From the NCBI RefSeq assembly GCF_013363975.1, contig NZ_JABWGN010000006.1:310001-374000 (forward strand): DNA of 64,000 nucleotides, in the 5' to 3' direction. The notes beneath the pieces are model-generated. The model had not been told where the DNA came from. It did no database searches and was given only the letters and a program-made list of their open reading frames with translations. The translations under genes were made by a program, and so were the position numbers. Origin of the DNA: Nonomuraea montanisoli. GTDB taxonomy: Bacteria; Actinomycetota; Actinomycetes; Streptosporangiales; Streptosporangiaceae. Every line of letters starts with the position of its first letter. Within the stretch, counting starts at the first letter, position 1. Shown here piece by piece: positions 19,827 to 28,365 of this stretch.

Positions 19827-20726
19827 ATGCTCGACAGCACCACCGTGTCCGCCGCCTCCGCGGGCACCTGGAAACTCGGCGACCTGACCGTCAACCGAGT
19901 CGGGTTCGGCGCGATGCGCCTCACGGGCAGCGCCCCGTTCGACATGGGCGCGCCGAGCGACCGCGAACGATCCGTCCGTGTGCTCCGGCGCGCCGTCGAC
20001 CTGGGCGTCAACCACATCGACACCGCCGCGTTCTACTTCTCGTCGCTGCGCTCGGCCAACGAGCTCATCAACCGGGCCCTGGCGCCGTACCCGGACGGCC
20101 TCGTCATCGTCACCAAGGTCTGGCCGGGCCGGAACCCCTCGGGCGAATGGTGGTGGGCCACGCCCGAGCAACTGCGCGGCCAGGTCGAGGAGAACCTGCG
20201 CCAGCTCGGCCGCGACCACCTGGACGTCGTGAACCTGCGCGTCCCCCCGAGCCGGCGGACCGGCTCGATCGCCGAGCACTTCGGCGCCCTGGCCGGCCTG
20301 CGCGACGCCGGTCTCATCCGCCACCTGGGCGTCTCCAACGTCACGCCCGGGCAACTGGCCGAGGCCCGGTCCATCGCCCCGGTGGTCTGCGTGCAGAACC
20401 CCTACGGCATCGGGGCGCCCGCGGCCGACCAGGAGTTCGTCCGGGCGTGCGGGGAGCAGGGCGTCGCCTTCGTGCCGTTCTTCGCGATCGCCGGCGCCGG
20501 GCGCGAGGCGGGCGCGACCGGAACCGACAGCGACACGGTGCTCGCCGTCGCGCGGGCGCACGGCGCGACCCCCGCCCAGATCCGGCTGGCGTGGACCCTG
20601 CGGCAGGGGGCCCATGTGCTGGCCATCCCGGGAACGAGCGACCCCGAGCACCTGGCCGCCAACGTGGCCGCGGGCGCTCTGCGGCTCTCGGACGCCGAAC
20701 TGGCGCTCCTGTCGGGCGACCACTGA
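19827..20726 (+). CDS. Aldo/keto reductase
   Basis: A 299-residue NADPH-dependent oxidoreductase of the AKR superfamily (TIM barrel). The catalytic Asp and Tyr lie in HIDTAAFYFSS and the Lys in VIVTKVWPG. The usual catalytic His of the Y-Q-L-H-x-P motif is replaced: the strand reads LDVVNLRVPP. The cofactor end reads AIPGTSDPEHLAANV. The ATG at 19827 follows AAAGGAGAT. Loss of the His may alter activity; the substrate is unknown. Confidence 0.88.
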   Translation: MLDSTTVSAASAGTWKLGDLTVNRVGFGAMRLTGSAPFDMGAPSDRERSVRVLRRAVDLGVNHIDTAAFYFSSLRSANELINRALAPYPDGLVIVTKVWPGRNPSGEWWWATPEQLRGQVEENLRQLGRDHLDVVNLRVPPSRRTGSIAEHFGALAGLRDAGLIRHLGVSNVTPGQLAEARSIAPVVCVQNPYGIGAPAADQEFVRACGEQGVAFVPFFAIAGAGREAGATGTDSDTVLAVARAHGATPAQIRLAWTLRQGAHVLAIPGTSDPEHLAANVAAGALRLSDAELALLSGDH

Positions 20727-20785
20727 CCTGGGGCGGGCGCCGGGGCTCGCGTGCATGGTCCGGCTTGCGGTCGCCCGCCCGCCGG

Positions 20786-20791
20786 TACGAT
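20786..20791 (+). promoter_or_regulatory. -10 box of a probable leaderless promoter
   Basis: TACGAT lies six bases before the acyltransferase ATG at 20798, with no ribosome site between. Confidence 0.45.
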
Positions 20792-20797
20792 CGCCGG

Positions 20798-22051
20798 ATG
20801 CTCACTCTTCCGGCGGCGGAATCGGGGCGGCGGACCGGGCGGCGCATGGCCTGGCTCGACGGGCTGCGCGGCGTCGCCGCGATGGTGGTGGTCCTCGAGC
20901 ACGCCCTGCGGCCGCTGCTGCCGGAGGCGCACGACCCGGTCAAGGCGGCCTTCGACCCCGGCTGGTACGGGGTGATGGTGTTCTTCCTGGTCAGCGGCTA
21001 CATCGTGCCCGCGTCGCTGGAGCGGCGCGGCAGCGTGCGGGACTTCTGGATCTCACGGTTCTTCCGCCTGTATCCGCTGTTCGCCGTGGGCGTGGCCGGC
21101 ATGGCGCTGCTCACGGCGGTGGGCTGGGACGACGCCCACGTCTGGTGGAGCTCCCGGCCGGTCTCCATGGCCCTCGGCCACCTGACGATGCTGCAGAACC
21201 TGCTGTACGTCCCCAACGTGGTCAACGTGCTGTGGACCCTCTCCTACGAGATGGCCTTCTACCTGCTGCTGACCGCGATGTTCACCCTCGGCGCGCACCG
21301 GGCGAGCCTCACCGGCGCGCTCGGCTTCGCCGCGGTGGCCGTGCTGGGCGGTGGCGCCCTGCCGGTCGCGCTGCTGTCGGCCGGCGGGGCGGGGCGGATG
21401 CTGACGTCCGTGCTGGTCGTGACGGCGGTGCTGGCGGCGTCCCTGGCCGCGGTGCTCAGGGGCTCGGCCGGGATACGACGCGCGGGCGCGGTCTTCCTCG
21501 GGGCGACCGTGCTGGTGCTGCTGCTGGTCAACCAGAGCTATCCCGGCCCGTGGCAGGGGCTGCTGATCCTGGCCACCATGTTCGCGGGCACCGCGCTGTA
21601 CCGGGCCGAGCGGGGCGAGATCACCTGGGGCCGGGCCGGCTGGGTGGCGCTGGTGCCGCTGGCCGGTCTCTGGCTGGGGCGCGACGAGCCCGCCCTGCAG
21701 ACGGCCACGGCCGCCGCCTGGATCACCTTCGCCGCCGGGATGGCGCTGCGGCACCGCAGGGTGCCGGCGGCGCTGGCCTGGCTCGGGCTGGTCAGCTACT
21801 CCGTCTACCTGCTGCACCCGCTGCTGCTGGAGAGCGTCGAGTGGTTCTGGCCCGAGCCGGCCACCGTCCCGCTGGGCCCGCGGCTGGCCGTCCTGGCGGG
21901 CGTGGTGGCGCTGCTCCTCGGGCTGAGCGCCCTGACCTGGCGGCTGGTCGAGGCTCCGGCCCAGCGGCTCGGCAGGCGCCTCGCCGCCGGCGCCCGCCGG
22001 CCGCCGCAGGGCCTCCCCGAGGAGCCCCCGGCCTCGGGAAAGGGCTCGTAG
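20798..22051 (+). CDS. Acyltransferase family 3 membrane protein
   Basis: A 417-residue protein with about ten hydrophobic segments. The family signatures are the early WLDGLRGVAAMVVVLEHA, with the catalytic His, and the R-F-x-R-L-Y-P motif in ISRFFRLYPLF, followed by LWTLSYEMAFYLLL and the late YSVYLLHPLLLE. Such enzymes transfer acyl groups to exported sugars or lipids. An alternative start is Met17 at 20846. It appears monocistronic. Confidence 0.88.
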   Translation: MLTLPAAESGRRTGRRMAWLDGLRGVAAMVVVLEHALRPLLPEAHDPVKAAFDPGWYGVMVFFLVSGYIVPASLERRGSVRDFWISRFFRLYPLFAVGVAGMALLTAVGWDDAHVWWSSRPVSMALGHLTMLQNLLYVPNVVNVLWTLSYEMAFYLLLTAMFTLGAHRASLTGALGFAAVAVLGGGALPVALLSAGGAGRMLTSVLVVTAVLAASLAAVLRGSAGIRRAGAVFLGATVLVLLLVNQSYPGPWQGLLILATMFAGTALYRAERGEITWGRAGWVALVPLAGLWLGRDEPALQTATAAAWITFAAGMALRHRRVPAALAWLGLVSYSVYLLHPLLLESVEWFWPEPATVPLGPRLAVLAGVVALLLGLSALTWRLVEAPAQRLGRRLAAGARRPPQGLPEEPPASGKGS

Positions 22052-22073
22052 CCTGTCACGGGGCGGGGCCGTC

Positions 22074-22835
22074 TCACGCCTGGCGCGTCGGCAGGACCAC
22101 GAGCTGGCGGAGGTTGACGTGGCGCGGGCGGCTGGTGGTGTAGGCGATCAGGTCGGCCACGTCCTCCGCCGCCAGCGCGCCGATCGCGGACAGCATCCCG
22201 TCGAGCTGGCCGCTCAGCTCGGCGTTGTCGATGTGGTCGGCCAGCTCGGTGGAGGTCAGGCCCGGCTCGATGTTGGTGACGCGCACGTCCTGGCCGCCCA
22301 GCTCGGTGCGCAGCGTCGCCGACAGGTGCGTCAGCGCCGCCTTGGTCGCCCCGTACACCGCGTAGTTCGGGAAACTCACGTGGGCGCCGATGGAGGAGAC
22401 GTTGACCAGGTCGGCGGTCCGGCCCTCGGCCGCCGCGGCGACGAGGTCGGGGACGAAGGCGCGGATGACGCGCAGCGCCCCGCTCAAGTTCGTGTCGATC
22501 ATGCGGGCCCACTCGTCCTCGCGACCCTCGGTGATCGGGTTGGGCAGCATGACGCCCGCGGAGTTCACCACCAGGTCGACCGGCCCGAACGCCTCGTGGA
22601 TCCGGGCCGCGGCGGCGGCGACGCTGCCGGAGTCGGTGACGTCGGCGGTCACCGCCAGCGCCCGGCCGCCCTCGGCGGTGATCTTGGCGGCCAGCTCGTC
22701 GAGCCGCTCCGCCCGCCGGGCCAGCAGGGCCACGCGGGCGCCGTGGGCGGCCAGGAGACGGGCGGTGGCCTCGCCCATGCCGCTGGCGGCCCCGGTGACG
22801 ACGGCGGTGCGGGTGGAGAGAGTGTCGTAGCTCAT
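22074..22835 (-). CDS. SDR family oxidoreductase
   Basis: A 253-residue classical SDR. TGAASGMG at 14-21 binds the cofactor, N91-S-A-G is the structural motif, S147/S148 and Y161-G-A-T-K165 are catalytic. The ATG at 22835 has AGGAG upstream. It is divergent from the MmyB-type regulator at 22996, a pairing common in actinomycetes where the regulator controls the SDR. The substrate is unknown. Confidence 0.9.
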   Translation of the reverse strand: MSYDTLSTRTAVVTGAASGMGEATARLLAAHGARVALLARRAERLDELAAKITAEGGRALAVTADVTDSGSVAAAAARIHEAFGPVDLVVNSAGVMLPNPITEGREDEWARMIDTNLSGALRVIRAFVPDLVAAAAEGRTADLVNVSSIGAHVSFPNYAVYGATKAALTHLSATLRTELGGQDVRVTNIEPGLTSTELADHIDNAELSGQLDGMLSAIGALAAEDVADLIAYTTSRPRHVNLRQLVVLPTRQA

Positions 22836-22982
22836 GGTGGTTTGCTCCTGTTCGCAAGGTTTCGCGTCCGCCGGGCCTCGTGGCCGGCCGACGTGACGAT
22901 CCTGCGGCGTCCGAGCCGTCGTACCCAGGGTGAGGCTCATCATGGGTCTGGCAGTACCAGGCTGGACGCTCAGGAGTTTGCC

Positions 22983-22996
22983 TAGGCTGTGCCCCA
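22983..22996 (+). promoter_or_regulatory. -10 box of a probable leaderless promoter
   Basis: TAGGCT at 22983-22988 is seven bases before the ATG at 22996, matching the arrangement at 15247. Confidence 0.5.
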
Positions 22997-23859
22997 TGAG
23001 TAGTGATCTGGGCGATTTCCTGCGTTCGCGACGGGCGCGCATCCAGCCGCAGGAGCTCGGCCTGCAGCCGTACGGGCGCCGCCGCGTGCCCGGCCTGCGC
23101 CGCGAGGAGGTCGCGCAGCTCGCGGGGGTGAGCGTCGACTACTACATCCGCCTGGAGCAGGGCCGCGGGCAGAGCGTGTCGGACGCGGTGCTCGACGCCG
23201 TCGCCCGGGTGCTGCGGCTGGACGAGGTGGAGCAGGCGCACCTGCGCGACCTGGCCCGCCCGGAACGGCAGGAACCACCCCAGGAGGCCCGCACCCGGGC
23301 GGCCGGGCAGCGGGTCCGGCCGGGGACGCGGCTGGTCGTGGAATCGGTGAGCGGGCCGGCGTTCCTGCTGGGCCGCTGCATGGACGTGCTGGCCTGGAAC
23401 GCCCTGGGCGACGCCGTGATGGGCTTCTCCGAGCGCCGGTCCCGCTTCGGTGAACGCGGGCTCAACCAGGCGCGCGACGCCTTCCTCAACCCCGCCGCGC
23501 GCGAGTTCTACCTGGACTGGCCCGCGGTGGCCGCCGACACGGTGGCCTTCCTGCGGCTGGACGCCGGCCGGCGGCCGCGCGACAAGCGGCTGGCGGCGCT
23601 GGTCGGCGAGCTGTCGCTGGCCAGCGACGACTTCCGCCGCCTGTGGGCCGACCACCAGGTGAAGGAGAAGACGTTCGGCGTCAAGCGGATGCTGCACCCG
23701 GTCGTGGGCCGGCTCGACCTGGGCTTCGAGGGGCTGACGCTGCCCGGCGACCCGGACCAGATGCTGGTCGTCTACACGGCCGCGCCCGGCACGGAGGCCG
23801 CGGAGAAGCTCGCGGTCCTGGCGAGCTGGTCGGCCGCCCCCTCCCTCCCGGCGTCGTGA
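22996..23859 (+). CDS. XRE-type HTH regulator with MmyB-like ligand domain
   Basis: A 287-residue regulator. The N-terminal HTH contains RVPGLRREEVAQLAGVSVDY and YIRLEQGRGQSVS, diagnostic for the MmyB/ClgR-like group. The C-terminal MmyB-like domain has CMDVLAWNALGDAVMG and a DFRRLWADHQV motif and probably binds a lipid-like ligand, as known for MltR/MmyB relatives. Its stop overlaps a GTG at 23856. Confidence 0.9.
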   Translation: MSSDLGDFLRSRRARIQPQELGLQPYGRRRVPGLRREEVAQLAGVSVDYYIRLEQGRGQSVSDAVLDAVARVLRLDEVEQAHLRDLARPERQEPPQEARTRAAGQRVRPGTRLVVESVSGPAFLLGRCMDVLAWNALGDAVMGFSERRSRFGERGLNQARDAFLNPAAREFYLDWPAVAADTVAFLRLDAGRRPRDKRLAALVGELSLASDDFRRLWADHQVKEKTFGVKRMLHPVVGRLDLGFEGLTLPGDPDQMLVVYTAAPGTEAAEKLAVLASWSAAPSLPAS

Positions 23860-24071
23860 TCACGGCCGGGTACGGTGTCCCGGCGAACCCTCCGGAGGGC
23901 GGCATCGTGAAGGGCGGAAGCGTGTGCGGGGACACTGTGGTGGCGGGCGGTGACGGCGTCTGGCCGGGCGGCGGTGAGTCGGACCGCGTTGGCTTGGACC
24001 GTGCCGGGTCGGGCGGCGGTGAGGTCGTGGGTACGGGCGTCGACGGCGGGCTCGTGAAGGCGGCGGCGTGA
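23856..24071 (+). CDS. Possible small Gly-rich ORF
   Basis: An open frame of 71 codons starts at a GTG overlapping the upstream stop by four bases (GTGA) and ends with a four-base overlap (GTGA) on the next gene start. Third positions are mostly G/C. The sequence is Gly/Val-rich (VVAGGDGVWPGGGES) and matches no family known to me. The double start-stop overlap argues for coupled translation; composition argues for caution. Confidence 0.3.
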   Translation: MITAGYGVPANPPEGGIVKGGSVCGDTVVAGGDGVWPGGGESDRVGLDRAGSGGGEVVGTGVDGGLVKAAA

Positions 24072-24841
24072 GCGGGCACCGGTTGTGGCCGAGCGAGCCC
24101 GACGAGCGGATCATCGCGTACCCGGTGCGGTCGCGACGGCCCACGGCGGCCGTCGTGGTGCTGCCGGGCGGCGGGTACATGCGCCTGGCCGAGCACGAGA
24201 ACGAGCCCGTGGCGCGGTGGCTGAACACGCTGGGCGTGGCCGCGTTCGTGCTGCGCTACCGGGTCGCGCCGCACCGCCATCCGCTGCCGCTGCTGGACGC
24301 GGCGCGGGCGGTGCGCTGGGTGCGGGCCCACGCGGCGGACCACGGGGTGGACCCGCGGCGGGTCGGGGTGCTGGGCTTCTCGGCCGGCGGGCACCTGGCG
24401 GGGCTGGTGGCGACCGAGACGGGACCGGCGCTCGCGGAGGGCCCGCACGACGAGGTGGACGCTCATGAGGGGCGCCCGGACCTGGCGGTGCTGTGCTATC
24501 CGGTCGTCACCCTGACCGGGCCCGCGGCCCACGCCGGGTCGGTGGAGCACCTGCTCGGCCCCGGGCAGGAGGCCGGGGATCCCGCCGAGCTGTCGATCGA
24601 GCGGCGGGTGGGGCCGCACACGCCGCCGGTGTTCGTGTGGCACACCGCCGACGACGCCTCGGTGCCGGTGGACAACGCCCTGCTCCTGACGAGCGCGCTG
24701 GCCCGCCACGGGGTGCCGGTGGAGGCGCACGTGTACCCGACCGGGACGCACGGGCTGGGGCTCGCGGAGAAAGACCCGGTGGTCGGCGACTGGACCAGCC
24801 GGTGCGCCGTCTTCCTGCGGTCGCGCGGCTTCACCGACTGA
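24068..24841 (+). CDS. Alpha/beta hydrolase (esterase/acetylesterase type)
   Basis: A 257-residue hydrolase of the BD-FAE/acetyl-xylan-esterase-like group. Oxyanion loop LPGGGYMRL (32-40), nucleophile S105 in GFSAGGH, acid in HTADDASVPVDNA and the histidine in TGTHGLGL are visible. No signal peptide, so it is cytoplasmic. The natural ester is unknown. Confidence 0.87.
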   Translation: MSGHRLWPSEPDERIIAYPVRSRRPTAAVVVLPGGGYMRLAEHENEPVARWLNTLGVAAFVLRYRVAPHRHPLPLLDAARAVRWVRAHAADHGVDPRRVGVLGFSAGGHLAGLVATETGPALAEGPHDEVDAHEGRPDLAVLCYPVVTLTGPAAHAGSVEHLLGPGQEAGDPAELSIERRVGPHTPPVFVWHTADDASVPVDNALLLTSALARHGVPVEAHVYPTGTHGLGLAEKDPVVGDWTSRCAVFLRSRGFTD

Positions 24842-25152
24842 GGTCCGCGCCGATCCGGCCGGACGGTCGATGAGGCCGCGAACCGGCCGGGGTCTCTTCC
24901 TGCCGGTTCGCGGCGATCAGTTGACCGACGGGGAGGAGGATGTCTCCCCGCCGGTCTGCGGTGGTCAGTGGGCCGGCGGGCAGGGGTGTCTCCTCGTCGG
25001 CCGGGGCGATCAGTGGATCGGCGGGGAAGGGATGTCTCCCCGCCGGTCTGCGGTGGTCAGCGGGCCCACGGGCAGGGATGTCTGCCCGCCGGCCTGTGAC
25101 GATCAGCGGGCCGACGAGGAGGGATGCCTCCCCGTCGGCCCGCAGTGATCAG
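24842..25152. repeat. Array of six tandem hairpin repeats
   Basis: Six units of 45-50 bp lie at about 24871-24920, 24921-24968, 24969-25013, 25014-25060, 25061-25106 and 25107-25152. Each is a GC-rich inverted repeat around a GGATGTCTCC-type centre and each ends GATCAG or GGTCAG. Stems are strong, for example GCCGACG...CGTCGGC in the last unit. The loops and stems vary but the period is kept. It fills the space between two convergent genes; the last unit covers the GNAT stop codon. Confidence 0.8.
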
Positions 25153-25760
25153 CGTGCGGCCGGTGGCGGCGCCTGGTAGCGGAGCACCACGCCGCCTTCG
25201 CCGTTCTCGTCCGCCGGGGACGCACTCTCGTCCGCCGGGGACGGGCCGTCGTCGCATCGCTGGAAGCCGGCCTTCTCCAGCACCCGGATCGACGGCGGGT
25301 TGGACGGCTCCACGGTGGCGTGGACACTCTTGACGCCCGGCGCGGCGTACGCGAACTCGGTCAGGGCCTGGACGGCCTCGGTGGCGTAGCCGCGTCCCCG
25401 CCGGGACTCCACGATCCCGTACCCGAGCTCCAGCTCGCCGTCGGACGGCGGCCAGAACAGGCCGATGGACCCGACCACCAGCCCGCCGTCACGCTCGACG
25501 ACCTGACGGTGACCGTAGGGGCCGAGCCAAGCGGGACGCTCGGCGAACAGCCCGGCGATCACGTGGTCGCCCTCGGAGGGGAAGTCGGCGGCCCAGTGGG
25601 CGAGCCGGTCTCCGCTCACGACGGCCTCGACCTCCGCGACGGTCCAGGGCCGCAGGATCAGGCGGGAGGTGGTCAGGTCGGGAATCGGCTCGGCGGCGGG
25701 TGCGGGGGACTCCCCGGAGGACGCCGCGGGCTGGGAAGAGGACTGCGTGGAAGAAGACAT
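25149..25760 (-). CDS. GNAT family N-acetyltransferase (RimJ/RimL type)
   Basis: A 203-residue protein with a Ser/Pro-rich lead (1-25), the RimJ-like LTTSRLILRPWTVAEVEAVV, the acetyl-CoA loop RRGRGYATEAVQAL and the strand HATVEPSNPPSIRVLEKAGF. The acceptor may be a protein N-terminus or a small amine. The ATG at 25760 has AGGAG upstream. Its stop lies within the hairpin array. Confidence 0.88.
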   Translation of the reverse strand: MSSSTQSSSQPAASSGESPAPAAEPIPDLTTSRLILRPWTVAEVEAVVSGDRLAHWAADFPSEGDHVIAGLFAERPAWLGPYGHRQVVERDGGLVVGSIGLFWPPSDGELELGYGIVESRRGRGYATEAVQALTEFAYAAPGVKSVHATVEPSNPPSIRVLEKAGFQRCDDGPSPADESASPADENGEGGVVLRYQAPPPAAR

Positions 25761-25989
25761 GGTGACACTCCTGGTCGTGATCGAACGACCGGTCCGCGTC
25801 CTAGACGCGCGGAACCGGGATGAGGGCATGCCGATGACGGCCTGTGGCAGCCATATTCATCAACCTCCTCGTCCCGAAGTGCACGCGTACCTCGCGCCGG
25901 AGCGACCCTAACAGCCTCCCGACGATCACGGCAAACCGCCGCCGGGTGATGTGGCCGCCGGTGACGCGCGGGTCAAAGGCCACGTAAAG

Positions 25990-26023
25990 CTACGGACCGT
26001 AGTCACATCGTCACTCATATGAT
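25990..26023 (+). promoter_or_regulatory. Leaderless-type promoter with palindrome
   Basis: TATGAT (26018-26023) stands six bases before the GTG at 26030. The palindrome CTACGG-A-CCGTAG (25990-26002) covers the expected -35 position and could be an operator. Confidence 0.45.
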
Positions 26024-26029
26024 CCTTAC

Positions 26030-27214
26030 GTGGCCGACCCGGTGAATCACGAGCAGGACACTGACCGACCTCCGTCCGCGTCGCGGCGGGTGACGCCCGT
26101 GCCGCCGTTCCCGGTGTACGAGCCGGAGCCGCCGCGCGGCGTGGACCGGGTCACGGTCGCGACGCTGGCGGTCACGGCCGTGTCCGTCGCGCTGGGGGCC
26201 TGGCTGGGGTTGTATCCGCCGGGGGCGGGCGCGCCGGAAGCGCAGGCCAGGGGGTCCGGTGCGGCCACGCTCGCGTCGCCCGCCGTACCGGCGCCCTCGA
26301 CGGGTGGCGACGCGGGCCTTGAGGGGGCGGACAGCCGGGCGGGCACGCCCGGGGCGCGGGCCCGCGCCGAAGCCCGGCGGCATGCTCGCGCGCACGGCCC
26401 GGCTCGTGGCCGGGGGCGGCGCGACGCCCGCGGTGACGCCCGCGCCGCCAGAGGAGACGATCGCCGGGGGCCCGGAGCCGATGGCCGTCGTGGAGGCGCC
26501 CGGGCCGGCAGGAGTGACGTTCGTGGAGGCGCCCGAGCCGAGGACGGCGACGCTCGCGGGGGCGCGGCGCGTGAGGACATCCGTCCCCGGAACGGGCATC
26601 CGGCCGCCCAGGAGGTCGCGCGGGACGGCGGGCGTGGTCGGAGCTCCCTCGCCGCGCGGGCGGTGACGCCGTCTCCCCGGCGGCAGCCGTCGCCCGATCC
26701 CCGGACGGGCACGCAAGGGGAGGCAGGGGCGTCCCGGAGTCAGGGGAGTGCGACCGCACCCTGGGCCCAGGGAGTGACGACCGTGCCGCGGGAGCGTGGG
26801 AACGTGACCATGCCTCGGAATGAAGGGGAAGCGCTTCCGGGGCGGGCGCGGGACGTCGCGCTCCGCGACCCGGGGAAGGGCGGCGAGCATCGCGCGAAGG
26901 GCGGCGAGCGCCAAACGAAGGGCCGCGAGCGCCGACAGGAGGGCGGCGAGCACCGGCAGGAGGGCGGCGAGCGTCAGGGGAAGGGGCGCGAGCGTCGCGT
27001 CCGGCGTGACGACGGCGGGGCGGCCCATCGCTCCAGGGCGCGGAAGGGCGGCCGCGGTCAGGCGGCCGTGCCGTCGTCCCCGCCCTCCGGCGCGTCCGCG
27101 CGGCCGGGGGACGTCAGGGAACTGGCGCGGCGCTGGTGCGACGACAACATGAACTGGGACGGCGTGCTGTGGCGATCCTGTCACGCGTATATCGAGCGGC
27201 GGACGACAATGTGA
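26030..27214 (+). CDS. Membrane-anchored low-complexity protein with displaced middle frame
   Basis: A 394-residue protein of no family I recognise. It has a Pro-rich N-terminus, one membrane segment (VTVATLAVTAVSVALGAWLG, about 41-60), a long Arg/Gly/Ala/Glu region with repeats such as GGERQTKGRERRQEGGEHRQ, and a C-terminus (ARRWCDDNMNWDGVLWRSCH) that looks folded. Codon bias moves to another frame between about 26360 and 26640, where the sequence reads PAVTPAPPEETIAGGPEP, then returns. This suggests two compensating indels that changed the middle of the protein without breaking the ORF. Confidence 0.6.
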   Translation: MADPVNHEQDTDRPPSASRRVTPVPPFPVYEPEPPRGVDRVTVATLAVTAVSVALGAWLGLYPPGAGAPEAQARGSGAATLASPAVPAPSTGGDAGLEGADSRAGTPGARARAEARRHARAHGPARGRGRRDARGDARAARGDDRRGPGADGRRGGARAGRSDVRGGARAEDGDARGGAAREDIRPRNGHPAAQEVARDGGRGRSSLAARAVTPSPRRQPSPDPRTGTQGEAGASRSQGSATAPWAQGVTTVPRERGNVTMPRNEGEALPGRARDVALRDPGKGGEHRAKGGERQTKGRERRQEGGEHRQEGGERQGKGRERRVRRDDGGAAHRSRARKGGRGQAAVPSSPPSGASARPGDVRELARRWCDDNMNWDGVLWRSCHAYIERRTTM

Positions 27215-27755
27215 TCACCTCTCGTCATTGTACGACTACGCAGCGTGAAGAATGATGTCGGGGGGTGTCCGGCGACACGCCGGGCGGCAAGGCGAGAATG
27301 ACGCCCGATATCCGCCCGGCGATTATCCGGGGAAAAGCGCCGCCAATGTGACCTGAGAGGGCATGGTCGTCGCCCTCTCGATCGGCTGATAACGCGGAAC
27401 GCCCTGCCCCTCCTTGCCTCCGTGAAATCCTCGGGCCGCCCGGCCTCGCATTGCCGCTTCGCGGAAAGAGTCCGTTTGATCGGGAGAGCGGATCCCGATA
27501 TATCCACTCATGTGCCCAGGTCGGCGGCATGGGGGGCGCCATCACCCGGAAGGGTCATCGTTTCCCGCAGAAGAGCAAGCTTTCTTTCGGGTGAATCCAC
27601 CGGGAAAGAAGAAAGGAATTCGCGTCGGACCCGTATAACGCCGTCCGCTGTTATCCGCATTTCCAGGACAATGGCCGATCCGGGCTCGTGGCGCGGGGCG
27701 AGGCGGGATGCCACACTCGGGCCAGGGAAAAGCTGAACGCCGGGAGGGCAGCGTT
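27215..27755. other. AT-richer gap of about 540 bases
   Basis: Base composition is clearly less GC-rich than the surroundings. The only frame with protein-like content is the small minus-strand ORF at 27508-27714. A pyrimidine/purine inverted tract (CTTTCTTTC ... GAAAGAAGAAAG) lies near 27588-27622. The last 50 bases hold the ribosome site of the next gene. Confidence 0.5.
27508..27714 (-). CDS. Possible small ORF of unknown function
   Basis: Sixty-eight codons from a GTG. The translation has a balanced composition (VLEMRITADGVIRVRREFLS, then PERKLALLRETMTLP), unlike most shadow frames here. Third-position G/C is lower than in neighbouring genes and no clear ribosome site is seen. It could be a real small gene of foreign origin, a remnant, or chance. 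Confidence 0.3.
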   Translation of the reverse strand: MASRLAPRHEPGSAIVLEMRITADGVIRVRREFLSSFPVDSPERKLALLRETMTLPGDGAPHAADLGT

Positions 27756-28292
27756 ATGGCCACATCCACGTCACCGTCCACCACGTCATCCGCTTCGCCC
27801 GCGCGAGGCGTCGGCGCCGCCGTCACGGCCGCGCACGCTCGCGGCAGGTTCGCCGCGCGCAGGAGCCGGGGGCGCGCCCCGTCCGGGACTCGGCGGCGGA
27901 GGGAGCGTGTGCCGGGGGAGCAGGCGGTGTCGTGGACGGTGGTGTTCGTCGGCGTGCTCGTCACCTATGTGACGTTCGTGGTGATGCTTCTGCCCCAGGG
28001 CTACAACCTGTGGGTCGTGCTCGGCGCGGCCACCACGACCTGCGTCGTGGCCGGGCAGGTGACGCGGGCCGTGCGACTGGCGCTGGCCGGGGAGCAGGCA
28101 GCTGGGGCGGGGACGCACCGCTCGCTGCTGGGGCGGGCGGTGGCCGCCTGGATCCGCGAGGCCGTGGCCGAGGAGCAGCCGGAGCCCGGCGGCCGGGCGG
28201 ACGCTCGGGAGCCCGGCGATCCGGGGCGGGGCGATCCCGGGCGTGGTGGCCGGGCGGGAGGCGCGGTGCGAGAGCCGGACCCTGCCGGCTAG
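27756..28292 (+). CDS. Small membrane protein of unknown function
   Basis: A 178-residue protein. It has a Ser/Thr/Ala and Arg-rich cytoplasmic-looking N-terminus (1-65), two adjacent hydrophobic segments (VVFVGVLVTYVTFVVMLLP and LWVVLGAATTTCVVAGQV) and an acidic Gly/Arg-rich tail. The ATG at 27756 has GGGAGGG upstream. No family is recognised. Confidence 0.65.
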   Translation: MATSTSPSTTSSASPARGVGAAVTAAHARGRFAARRSRGRAPSGTRRRRERVPGEQAVSWTVVFVGVLVTYVTFVVMLLPQGYNLWVVLGAATTTCVVAGQVTRAVRLALAGEQAAGAGTHRSLLGRAVAAWIREAVAEEQPEPGGRADAREPGDPGRGDPGRGGRAGGAVREPDPAG

Positions 28293-28365
28293 GGAGTCGT
28301 CGTCACCGTTCTCCCGGTTAGGGTCGCTTCTCCCGGGGTCGTGGGCTGGCTGAGGAGTCGGGGGC

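Noticed and set aside
19280..20023. Minus-strand ORF containing MKKASSADVVRAEKAQVMEQ
   Set aside because: It is antisense to a terminator hairpin with a T tract and then runs through the 9-bp repeat (PAE repeats) and antisense to the TetR gene; codon bias is weak and no ribosome site is seen.
24871..25152. CRISPR array
   Set aside because: Units are hairpins with no constant repeat separated by unique spacers, and there are no cas genes in the window.
27323..27511. Second small ORF overlapping the 27508 ORF by ATGA
   Set aside because: The overlap is suggestive but composition is shadow-like and there is no codon bias.
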